From: JACQXM01 sp964569425
GTDB taxonomy: Bacteria > Planctomycetota > Phycisphaerae > UBA1845
Direction of reading: 5' to 3'
Assembly: GCA_964569425.1 (NCBI GenBank)
Contig: CAZMVD010000019.1
Location: 1-51,267 of the forward strand
Length of the DNA stretch: 51,267 nucleotides
Positions within the stretch are counted from its first letter, which is position 1, and each line of letters starts with the position of its first letter. The notes beneath the pieces are model-generated. The model ran no database searches. It was not told where the DNA came from and saw nothing but the letters and a program-made list of their open reading frames with translations. Shown here one piece after another: positions 1 to 7,472 of this stretch. The position numbers were made by a program, and so were the translations under genes.

Positions 1-693
1 CGCGGCCGGGGCAGCAAGCACATTCCCAATCCAGCCGCGCGCGACATTTACGTGAACGTGACTGCCTCCGCCTGCGGCAAGTGCCACACACGCGGCGCGG
101 ATCCGAACATCATCATTGCGGCCAATGGATACATCAACCATCACGAGCAATGGCCGGAACTGCTGGGCAGCGGCGGGCACAGTGGCTTCAACTGCACGAT
201 GTGCCACGATCCGCACGTGTCCGCCACCTATGATCGCGACAGCGCCATTCGCAACGAATGCACCGCGTGCCACGCCGGACACAACATGGCGCTGCACGAG
301 GGCCTGACCTATGTTCGCGGGGATTACGAAGAACCGCTGAGCTGCGAGAGTTGTCACATGCCCTATGCCACGCGCAGCGCCGCCGCCGCCGGACCCGACG
401 TGGTCGGCGAGCGCGGGCGCATGGGCGATACCAAGACGCACATTTTCCGGATCAATCCGCAGGCGACCCAGTTTGCCCAGATGTTCACGCAGGACGGCGC
501 CAGTGTGTCGAAGGATGCCCAGGGTCGCGCCGCGGTGAGCCTGGACTTTGTCTGCCTGCGGTGCCACAACGGCATCGGCAATGCGGCCACGATTTCGTCG
601 CTGAGTATTCTCTCGGACGTGGCAACGCAAATGCACAACAAGCAGGTATCAGGAGCGAAGCTACTGGAGTTGTTCTCCGCGGCTGAGCGCTAG
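1..693 (+). CDS. Multiheme cytochrome c, 5' end missing
   Basis: The frame is open from the first base, so the start lies before the window; a GTG at 52 is internal. About 230 residues remain. Five CxxCH heme motifs are visible (CGKCH, CTMCH, CTACH, CESCH, CLRCH), with extra histidines between them that could act as axial ligands. Such proteins carry electrons outside the cytoplasmic membrane. No catalytic family can be named from this fragment. A second multiheme cytochrome gene follows 116 bases downstream on the same strand, which suggests a shared respiratory or electron-transfer function. The stop codon sits inside a stem-loop. Confidence 0.85.
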   Translation, partial: RGRGSKHIPNPAARDIYVNVTASACGKCHTRGADPNIIIAANGYINHHEQWPELLGSGGHSGFNCTMCHDPHVSATYDRDSAIRNECTACHAGHNMALHEGLTYVRGDYEEPLSCESCHMPYATRSAAAAGPDVVGERGRMGDTKTHIFRINPQATQFAQMFTQDGASVSKDAQGRAAVSLDFVCLRCHNGIGNAATISSLSILSDVATQMHNKQVSGAKLLELFSAAER

Positions 694-703
694 CGAAGCG
701 CTC
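685..703 (+). other. Stem-loop across a stop codon
   Basis: GAGCGCT (685-691) pairs with AGCGCTC (697-703) across a 5-base loop and covers the TAG of the first cytochrome gene. There is no T-tract, so it is a possible weak terminator or mRNA-stabilising hairpin between the two cytochrome genes. Confidence 0.4.
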
Positions 704-809
704 GCGGAGGAAATCTAAGTCGTTTGCGGGTGGCGACCCTGTTGCGTCATCGTGTGCTGAAAGGTTGCGAAGATCAGGCACGGTTATCTCTATTAAGGAG
801 TGAGAGATC

Positions 810-2246
810 ATGTCCGGGCGAAACACAGTGGTACGATCGGTTTTCGCGGTTTCCCTTTCGCTGCTGGCGGGTGGTTTTGCCATCTTGCTGACCGCGGGTT
901 GTCCCTCGATGGGCGGCGACGGCAATACCAACGGAAACACCAATACCAACACCAATACCAACACGAACACAAACACCAATGACAACGTGCGTGACAAGAA
1001 CTTTGTAGGGGCGTCGCAGTGTCAACTGTGCCATCCCAGTGTGCATACCGAGTGGGCGCAGACGCTGCACGCGGGAGCGCTGGAGACGCTCGAAGCGATC
1101 GGCCAGGGCTCCAACGCCGCGTGCGTAGGCTGTCACACGGTCGGCTTCGGTCAGACCGACGGCTTCGTCAGCCGCGCGGCTACGCCGCACCTGGTCGGCG
1201 TGCAATGCGAGAACTGCCACGGCGCCGGCGGGGCACACATTCGCGATCCGCTGAACAGTGCCTTCACGCCGCCGATCAACATTTCGGCGGACGTGTGCGG
1301 TACCTGCCACACCGGATCGCATCATCCCAACTTTGAGCAGTGGTCGATGTCGGCACATGGTGCGGTGACCGAAGACGTGGCGCACGACCTCATCGAGGGC
1401 GGAACCTACGTGAACAACTGCGGCATCTGTCACTCGGGAGACGTCTTCCACGCGATCAATGTACGGGGCCAAACCGTTTCGCCCGATGCCTTCGCTGGGT
1501 TAACGCCTGAAGAGCTCAACCCGGTCACCTGCGTCATTTGCCACGATCCGCACGCGCGCACCGGATTCGCTGCGGCGCCGGACACGGATCGAGACTATCA
1601 GCTCCGCTTCCGGCAGGCGGCCAGTCCCACGCCGTCCAATACCATCGAGGACGTGACCAATCCGCAGCGGTTCAACCTGTGCGGGCAGTGCCACCACTCG
1701 CGCGGGCGAACCTGGGAGACGACGTCACGCGGGCCGCATCACAGCAATCAATCGAACATTTATGTGGGCGAAATGCCGGTGTCCGACATCCAATCCCAGG
1801 AGCCGCTGGTGCTGAGCCGGGTGTCGGTCCACACGTTCGCCGTGGAGCAGTGCTCCGCGTGCCATATGTATCGGGAGGATTTCCAGAGCGAGCAGGCGCC
1901 GGCGATCAGCGGCCATGATTTCGCGGTCAACAATGCCGGCTGCGCGTCGGCAGGGTGCCATCCTTCGCGCGATCAGGCCATTCAGGCGCAGACCATCCTC
2001 CAGAACGAAATCCGCACCCGACTGGACGCCATCGCGGCGCGAATGGGCGATCCGTCCACCTGGGAGTACACCGCCGCCGGGGGGCCCGACTCCGCCGGGC
2101 AGGCCATGCTCCCGGATGCGTTGAAACAGGCGCGGTTCCTTTATTACTACGCGCTGGTGGACGGCAGCTTCGGCGTGCACAACCCGGCATATGTCCGCTC
2201 GATGGTCGAGAAGGCAGAGGAACTGCTCGACGACCTCGGCCTGTAG
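810..2246 (+). CDS. Multiheme cytochrome c lipoprotein (cytochrome c554-like)
   Basis: 478 residues. The ATG at 810 has AAGGAG at 795-800. A hydrophobic signal ends in the lipobox LTAGC, so Cys31 should be lipidated. An Asn/Thr-rich spacer follows (about residues 38-60). Eight CxxCH motifs are visible: CQLCH, CVGCH, CENCH, CGTCH, CGICH, CVICH, CGQCH and CSACH. A ninth candidate has the spacing CX4CH (CASAGCH). The layout resembles the cytochrome c554 group. It is probably an outer-face, lipid-anchored electron carrier or oxidoreductase working with the upstream cytochrome. The substrate is unknown. Confidence 0.88.
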   Translation: MSGRNTVVRSVFAVSLSLLAGGFAILLTAGCPSMGGDGNTNGNTNTNTNTNTNTNTNDNVRDKNFVGASQCQLCHPSVHTEWAQTLHAGALETLEAIGQGSNAACVGCHTVGFGQTDGFVSRAATPHLVGVQCENCHGAGGAHIRDPLNSAFTPPINISADVCGTCHTGSHHPNFEQWSMSAHGAVTEDVAHDLIEGGTYVNNCGICHSGDVFHAINVRGQTVSPDAFAGLTPEELNPVTCVICHDPHARTGFAAAPDTDRDYQLRFRQAASPTPSNTIEDVTNPQRFNLCGQCHHSRGRTWETTSRGPHHSNQSNIYVGEMPVSDIQSQEPLVLSRVSVHTFAVEQCSACHMYREDFQSEQAPAISGHDFAVNNAGCASAGCHPSRDQAIQAQTILQNEIRTRLDAIAARMGDPSTWEYTAAGGPDSAGQAMLPDALKQARFLYYYALVDGSFGVHNPAYVRSMVEKAEELLDDLGL

Positions 2247-2276
2247 GCGAAACACCGTCCGCACATGATCTCGGCG

Positions 2277-2308
2277 ACGCAGGGTGGGCCATCACGCCCG
2301 CCCTGCGT
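2277..2308 (+). terminator. Strong hairpin after the cytochrome genes
   Basis: A 13-base arm (2277-2289) pairs with 2296-2308 with a single G-T wobble and a 6-base loop. It lies 31 bases past the cytochrome stop. No T-run follows, so it is a terminator-like hairpin, not a classic intrinsic terminator. Confidence 0.55.
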
Positions 2309-2451
2309 TGCTGCGCGTACCGGGCGCAAGTGGTAAAATCCTATGGCGAACGGGCGCGGAAAATGCGAGAATCACCCTGGAACCGCGCGGGCTCAGCGCC
2401 CGCGGCTCGTAAGTTGCCGGATTGATACCGGCGCCACTTGAAGGAGGCAAC

Positions 2452-3312
2452 ATGATGGTTACCCACGACAAGACCCTGGCCGTGCTCGGCGCGGGGACCA
2501 TGGGGCGGGGCATCGCCCAAGTGTTTGCGCAAGCGGGGTATGACGTGTCGATGTTCGACGTCTTCCCTGCGGCGCTGGACTCGGCGGTCGGCGAGATTGG
2601 GAAGATGCTCGACAAGGGCGTGGCCAAGGGGAAGGTCTCTGCCGAGGATGCCGCGGCCACCAAGCAGCGACTCCATCCAACAGGGAACGTCAAGGAAATC
2701 GGCCGGCACCATCTGATCATCGAAGCCGCCACGGAAAAGGTAGACGTAAAGATCGACCTGCTTCGGCAGGCGCAAGAGCAACTGAGCGCCGAGGGCATTC
2801 TGGCGACCAACACCAGCAGCATCAGCATCACGCAGTTGGCGGCGGCCACCCGGGCGCCCGAGCGGTTCATCGGGATGCACTTTTTCAACCCGGTGCCGTT
2901 GATGCAGCTCGTGGAGGTAGTGCGCGGGTTGCAGACCAGCGACGCGACGGCGGCACAAACCATGGAGCTTGCCAAGGCCGTGGGCAAAACGCCGGTGGCG
3001 TGTCACGACCATCCGGGCTTCGTGTCCAATCGGGTGCTCATGCCTATGATCAACGAGGCGGTGTTCACCCTTCAGGACGGCGTGGCGGATGCGGAGTCGA
3101 TCGACGCGATCATGAAGCTGGGCATGAACCACCCCATGGGCCCGCTGGCGCTGGCCGACCTCATCGGGCTGGACGTGTGCCTGTTCATCCTGGAGGTCCT
3201 GCATCGAGATTTGGGTGAGGACCGCTACCGCCCCTGCCCACTCTTGCGTAAGATGGTTCAAGCAGGAAGGCTGGGACGCAAGGCCAAACAGGGTTTCTAC
3301 CGGTATGAGTAA
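2452..3312 (+). CDS. hbd: 3-hydroxybutyryl-CoA dehydrogenase
   Basis: 286 residues, the usual size for the family. AAGGAGG at 2441-2447 precedes two adjacent ATGs (2452 and 2455); either may be used. The N-terminal Rossmann motif GAGTMGRGIA is at residues 13-22, and an Asp after the second beta strand (MFD) fits NAD. The catalytic motif HFFNP begins at His143. The C-terminal all-helical domain is complete. It should interconvert 3-hydroxybutyryl-CoA and acetoacetyl-CoA in the cytoplasm. Its last 8 bases overlap the start of the crotonase gene, so the two are probably translationally coupled. Confidence 0.93.
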   Translation: MMVTHDKTLAVLGAGTMGRGIAQVFAQAGYDVSMFDVFPAALDSAVGEIGKMLDKGVAKGKVSAEDAAATKQRLHPTGNVKEIGRHHLIIEAATEKVDVKIDLLRQAQEQLSAEGILATNTSSISITQLAAATRAPERFIGMHFFNPVPLMQLVEVVRGLQTSDATAAQTMELAKAVGKTPVACHDHPGFVSNRVLMPMINEAVFTLQDGVADAESIDAIMKLGMNHPMGPLALADLIGLDVCLFILEVLHRDLGEDRYRPCPLLRKMVQAGRLGRKAKQGFYRYE

Positions 3313-4054
3313 GACGCGGGTACTTCTAAACATCGACGGCAGTCATGCGGCGATTGTCTTTGCGACCGAGGAGGGGATCAACGTACTCTCCGCGGACGTG
3401 TTGCACGAGTTCTCCGCTGCCCTCCGCCGCGTGGCCGCGGATCCGGCGGTGCGAACCGTAGCCGTGTCGGGCACCGGGAAAGTGTTCGTGGCCGGGGCGA
3501 ATATCCGCGAGATGGCGTCCTTCACCCCGGATCAGGCGCATGCCTATGCCCGGCTGGGGCAGGATGTGTTCAGCGATCTGGCCGCGCTGCCGTGCATCAC
3601 AGTGGCGGCCATCAACGGGCCGGCGATGGGCGGCGGGCTGGAGGTGGCGTTGGCTTGCGATTTTCGCATCGCGGTGAAGTCGGCGAAGCTGGGCACCCCG
3701 GAGACCTCGCTGGGGTTGATCCCCGGGTGGGGCGGCATCAACCGCCTGACGAGGCTGGTCGGGCCCGCGCGGGCGAAACGTATGTTTTTTACGGCGGCGC
3801 CGGTGTCGGCGGAGGACGCGGTGCCCTTCGGCCTGGTGGATGAAGTGGTGAACTCGCCGGAGGATCTGGTCTCGCGAATTGCCGCGTTTTGCCGCTCTTT
3901 CCGGCGTGCGGCGCCGTCAGCGGTAGCGCTGGCCAAACGTGCGCTGCGCGACGGGGATGATCTGACGGCGTTTGCCGATTGTTTCAACTCGAAAGAAAGC
4001 CGGGAGGGGATCGCAGCCTTCTTTGAAAAGCGCCCGGCTTCGTGGATGGAATAG
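3305..4054 (+). CDS. Enoyl-CoA hydratase/isomerase (crotonase family)
   Basis: 249 residues from the ATG at 3305, which overlaps the dehydrogenase stop; longer upstream starts would run deep into that gene. Crotonase landmarks are present: the oxyanion-hole segment AGANI (about 64-68), GPAMGGGLEVAL with Glu113, and GTPETSLGLIPG with Glu133. Both hydratase glutamates are kept, so hydration of crotonyl-CoA or a similar enoyl-CoA is likely. Paired with the dehydrogenase it covers two beta-oxidation steps at C4 level. The exact acyl chain cannot be read from sequence. Confidence 0.9.
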   Translation: MSKTRVLLNIDGSHAAIVFATEEGINVLSADVLHEFSAALRRVAADPAVRTVAVSGTGKVFVAGANIREMASFTPDQAHAYARLGQDVFSDLAALPCITVAAINGPAMGGGLEVALACDFRIAVKSAKLGTPETSLGLIPGWGGINRLTRLVGPARAKRMFFTAAPVSAEDAVPFGLVDEVVNSPEDLVSRIAAFCRSFRRAAPSAVALAKRALRDGDDLTAFADCFNSKESREGIAAFFEKRPASWME

Positions 4055-4095
4055 GGCAGCGTCGTGCGGCGCGCAACCAAGCGTGAGGTGAGCTT

Positions 4096-5697
4096 ATGAT
4101 TCGACCGTCCGTGGACCCTTGTCCGGAAGCGGCGGCGCAGGCGGAGGGCCCGCCGTTTGTCAGTCCCGACGACCTTCGCGGGTTCGACCCCGTCCGGGCG
4201 CTGGGCGAGCCGGGCTCCTTTCCCTATACGCGGGGCGTACACCGCACGATGTACCGCGACCGCCTGTGGACCATGCGGCAGTTCGCCGGATTCGGCTCCG
4301 CGGAGGACACCAACCTGCGTTTCAAGTATCTGCTGGAGCACGGGCAGACCGGACTGAGCACCGCGTTCGACCTGCCCACGCTGATGGGCCGCGACAGTGA
4401 CGACCCCTTGTCACGCGGGGAGGTGGGGCGCTGCGGCGTGGCCATCGCCTGCCTTGCGGACATGCGGCGGCTGTTTGACGGCATCGATCTCGGATCGGTG
4501 AGCACGAGCATGACCATCAACGCGCCGGCGGCCATTCTGCTGGCGTTCTACATTGCAGTAGCGCAGGAGCAGGGCGTGCCGCTGGAATACCTGCGCGGTA
4601 CCCTCCAGAACGACATTCTCAAGGAGTTTCACGCGCAGAATGAGTACGTGTTTCCGCCGGGGCCGAGCGTGGGGCTGGTGGTGGATACGATCGAGTATTG
4701 CACGCAGCACCTGCCGCAGTGGAACACGGTAAGCATCAGCGGGTATCACATTCGCGAGGCGGGCGCCAGCGCCGCGGAAGAGCTGGCGTTCACCCTGGCC
4801 GACGGGCTGGCGTATGTGGAGGCGTCGATGGCGCGGGGACTCGACGTGGACGATTTCGCGCCGCGGCTGAGTTTCTTTTTTGACGTCCACAACGACTTCT
4901 TCGAGGAAATCGCTAAGCTGCGCGCCTCGCGGCGGATGTGGGCGCACTTCATGCGCGAGCGGTTTGGTGCCAAGAAGGAGCGTTCGTGGCTGCTGCGGAT
5001 GCACTGCCAGACGGCCGGGGTCACGCTGACCGAACAGCAGCCCATGAACAACCTCATTCGCGTGGCGTTTCAGGCGCTGGCGGCGGTGCTGGGGGGCACG
5101 CAGTCGCTGCACACCAACAGCATGGACGAGACGCTGGCGCTGCCCAGCGAGCAGGCGGTCAAATTGGCGCTGCGCACGCAGCAGATTCTGGCGCATGAAA
5201 CGAACGTCACGCAGACGGTGGATCCGCTGGGCGGCGGCTACTTCGTCGAGAAGATGACCAATGAGATCGAGGCCAAAGCGCACGCGATCATCGACCAGAT
5301 CGACGCGATGGGCGGGGTGCTCAAAGCGATCGACCGGGGTTATTTCCGTCGCGTGATTGCCGAGTCGGCGCAGGCGCAGCAGCGGGAGATCGATGCGGGG
5401 CGGCAGAAGATCGTGGGCGTCACCGACTTTGTGGAGGACGGCCCGCCGGGGATCGACATTCTCCAGATTTCCCAGGAAACAGAAGCGGCGCAGGTGGGGC
5501 GGCTGAAAGAACTGAAGCGTACGCGGGATGCCGCGCGGCACGCCGTGGCATTGAAGCGACTGCGTAACGATGCGCTGCAGGGCGCTAACGTCATGCCCGC
5601 ACTGATCGAAGCGGCCCAGGCCGACGCCACCGTGGGCGAGATGATGGACACCATGAAGGGCGTCTTCGGCGCCTACGACGGCGGGCCGGAGTGGTAA
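4096..5697 (+). CDS. icmA: B12-dependent acyl-CoA mutase large subunit, isobutyryl-CoA mutase type
   Basis: 533 residues: the TIM-barrel substrate domain without a C-terminal B12 domain. GAGGTGA precedes the ATG. Conserved blocks include TMYRDRLWTMRQ, QNDILKEF and the SGYH pair (Tyr217, His218). Two substrate-selecting positions differ from methylmalonyl-CoA mutase. The Tyr89 equivalent is Phe63 (RQFAGF) and the Arg207 equivalent is Gln181 (FHAQNEY). Phe plus Gln is the pair known for isobutyryl-CoA mutase (Phe80/Gln198). Ala90 sits where 2-hydroxyisobutyryl-CoA mutase has Asp. The likely reaction is isobutyryl-CoA to n-butyryl-CoA. Automatic annotation would probably say methylmalonyl-CoA mutase. 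Its B12-binding partner is probably the gene at 7473. Confidence 0.85.
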   Translation: MIRPSVDPCPEAAAQAEGPPFVSPDDLRGFDPVRALGEPGSFPYTRGVHRTMYRDRLWTMRQFAGFGSAEDTNLRFKYLLEHGQTGLSTAFDLPTLMGRDSDDPLSRGEVGRCGVAIACLADMRRLFDGIDLGSVSTSMTINAPAAILLAFYIAVAQEQGVPLEYLRGTLQNDILKEFHAQNEYVFPPGPSVGLVVDTIEYCTQHLPQWNTVSISGYHIREAGASAAEELAFTLADGLAYVEASMARGLDVDDFAPRLSFFFDVHNDFFEEIAKLRASRRMWAHFMRERFGAKKERSWLLRMHCQTAGVTLTEQQPMNNLIRVAFQALAAVLGGTQSLHTNSMDETLALPSEQAVKLALRTQQILAHETNVTQTVDPLGGGYFVEKMTNEIEAKAHAIIDQIDAMGGVLKAIDRGYFRRVIAESAQAQQREIDAGRQKIVGVTDFVEDGPPGIDILQISQETEAAQVGRLKELKRTRDAARHAVALKRLRNDALQGANVMPALIEAAQADATVGEMMDTMKGVFGAYDGGPEW

Positions 5698-5710
5698 CGG
5701 CGGGCAAGAA

Positions 5711-6856
5711 ATGTCAATGCGCATCACGCGAGTCAAAGCAACGCACTTCCGTGCCGTCCTTGAGGTAGACCTAGCACTGAAGCCCCTCACTGTTGTCATC
5801 GGCCCTAATGGCGCCGGAAAGTCGACCCTCCTGGAGTTGATTGGGTTATTCGGCAAGTTGAAAACTCCGGGAAGTTTGGCGCAGAGTATTGCCCGTTGGG
5901 GGGGGTTCGGTGCTTGTGTCCACTATGGTGCACAGGAACAGCTAATACCACTTTCTGTTGGGGTCTCGGAGAAGAGCGCTTCGCTTGACTATGAACTGGG
6001 GTTGCACGGAGAAGGCGGGAGTTTCTTTGTTCAATCGGAGCGCCTAACTTCGAGGGGGCTCGATCAGGCCGCGCCGGTAGACTTGCTAAAACGTACCGAC
6101 ACTGGGATGACTTGGATAGGAAAGAACGGCGAGTCTTCCGTCCGGGTTGCCGATCGATCGGATTCGGTTCTTGCGCCCTACCGAACACAGGGGAGGCACT
6201 TTGAGACACTACTCGATGCTCTGAGTCGACAGAGTCATTGGGTCGTGCACAAGTTTCAGCCAAGCGCGGGCGTGCGCGCACCTCAACAGCTTCAGCCCGC
6301 TGCCGAACCCATCTCAGACGGCAGCAATCTGTTTTCTGTACTATATGTGCTAAAAACCGAACGGCGGGCGGCGTTTCTTGAATTGCTTGCCACACTACAG
6401 GCCGCAGTACCTGAACTCGAAGAACTGGAGTTTCCACTGGCGGGCGCCGGGCACGTTAATCTCACCTGGAAGCAAAGCAACTATTCTCAGCCCTTTTATT
6501 CAAATCAACTTTCCGATGGCATCCTTCGCTTCCTGTGGCTCGCCACCATTCTGCACACCGCGCCCGACGACGGACTGGTGATGATTGACGAACCGGAATT
6601 GAGTTTGCATCCCCAGTGGTTGATGCTCCTGGTCTCCCTGATGAGAAAGACCGCCGCAAGGACCAATGTGCTGGTGGCCACGCAAAGCGCGGAGTTGGTG
6701 CGCTGGCTTCAGCCCGAGGAATTGGTCATTGCCCAATCCGGCGAATACGGCACAACGTTTGAGCGCGCGTCGGACCGGGCCGATTTGGATCGTTGGCTTA
6801 AGGATTTCACGCTCGCCGAACTGTGGACGATGGGGGAACTCGGGGGGCGGCGATGA
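5711..6856 (+). CDS. AAA ATPase of the OLD/RecF-like (AAA_21) type
   Basis: 381 residues. Walker A GPNGAGKST is at 31-39, an ABC-like signature region around QLSDGILRF is near 267-275, and Walker B with catalytic acid is MIDEPELSLHP near 292-302. TQSAEL replaces the usual THS-type switch, so His is Gln here. No nuclease domain is fused. The TGA overlaps the ATG of the next gene (ATGA), so the two are coupled. By eye the codon use is less GC-biased than in the flanking mutase genes, which suggests transfer; this was not computed. ATPase plus separate TOPRIM-like protein resembles split OLD nucleases and PARIS (AriA/AriB). Defence is an inference. Confidence 0.85.
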   Translation: MSMRITRVKATHFRAVLEVDLALKPLTVVIGPNGAGKSTLLELIGLFGKLKTPGSLAQSIARWGGFGACVHYGAQEQLIPLSVGVSEKSASLDYELGLHGEGGSFFVQSERLTSRGLDQAAPVDLLKRTDTGMTWIGKNGESSVRVADRSDSVLAPYRTQGRHFETLLDALSRQSHWVVHKFQPSAGVRAPQQLQPAAEPISDGSNLFSVLYVLKTERRAAFLELLATLQAAVPELEELEFPLAGAGHVNLTWKQSNYSQPFYSNQLSDGILRFLWLATILHTAPDDGLVMIDEPELSLHPQWLMLLVSLMRKTAARTNVLVATQSAELVRWLQPEELVIAQSGEYGTTFERASDRADLDRWLKDFTLAELWTMGELGGRR

Positions 6857-7452
6857 AGATCGTCGTCTTCTGCGAGGGCAAATCCGAACAGGCGCTGCGC
6901 ACGGGTTTGCGAGAACTTGTCCAGGAGCGCGACCGCGCAGCCGCAAGAATAGGCATTTTCACCCGCACTCTTGATGGCCCCACGGTACGCAAAAAGCTTG
7001 GAAGGCTGGTAGAATTGTGCTTGTCTCAGGAGGACGTGGCCGGAGTAGTGGTACTGACCGATGTCTATCCCGATTTCAAGAATGCCGAGGAAGCCAAGGC
7101 ACAATTGCGGCAGTTGGTGGGATCGCAGGGAACTACTAACCGTTTTCGTGCTCATGCGGCGCAGTTCGACCTGGAGGCATGGATCATACCATGGTGGGAT
7201 GAACTGGTTCGCGAGCTTCGCGTGACTGCGTCACGCCCTGGTGCCAAGCCGGAGGAGATCAATGGTGGGAAGCCGCCGTCGATGCACATTAGAGAATTGT
7301 TCAAGCGAGCGAAGCGATCATACGAAAAGCCGCTCGACGCCGCCAAGTGGTTAACCGCCGATCGTTTGACCCGCGCCGCCGCGTATTGCCCGGAGTTGAA
7401 ATCCTTCCTAAACTCGCTGCTTGAACTGGCCGGTGCAGGCCGGCTTGTCTAG
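6853..7452 (+). CDS. DUF4276 (TOPRIM-like) partner of the AAA ATPase
   Basis: 199 residues from the ATG at 6853, which overlaps the ATPase stop. The start MKIVVFCEGKSE, the acidic TDVYPD segment (Asp70, Asp74), the FDLEAWI block (Glu108) and the C-terminal CPELKSFLNSL match the DUF4276 pattern. DUF4276 is related to TOPRIM folds; Glu8 and the Asp pair would be the metal-binding acids. With the ATPase it makes a two-gene unit that may cut nucleic acid under ATPase control. It sits between the two halves of the mutase. The function is inferred from the family and the pairing, and no target is known. Confidence 0.8.
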   Translation: MKIVVFCEGKSEQALRTGLRELVQERDRAAARIGIFTRTLDGPTVRKKLGRLVELCLSQEDVAGVVVLTDVYPDFKNAEEAKAQLRQLVGSQGTTNRFRAHAAQFDLEAWIIPWWDELVRELRVTASRPGAKPEEINGGKPPSMHIRELFKRAKRSYEKPLDAAKWLTADRLTRAAAYCPELKSFLNSLLELAGAGRLV

Positions 7453-7472
7453 AACACTGAGGCCCTTCTGAC

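Noticed and set aside
931..985. Possible short tandem repeat or CRISPR-like array in AAC/ACC-rich DNA
   Set aside because: It is the coding sequence of the Asn/Thr lipoprotein spacer; there are no spacers or repeat units of CRISPR size anywhere in the window.
4096..5697. Naming the large mutase subunit methylmalonyl-CoA mutase
   Set aside because: The two substrate-selecting residues are Phe and Gln rather than Tyr and Arg, and the neighbours are C4 beta-oxidation genes.
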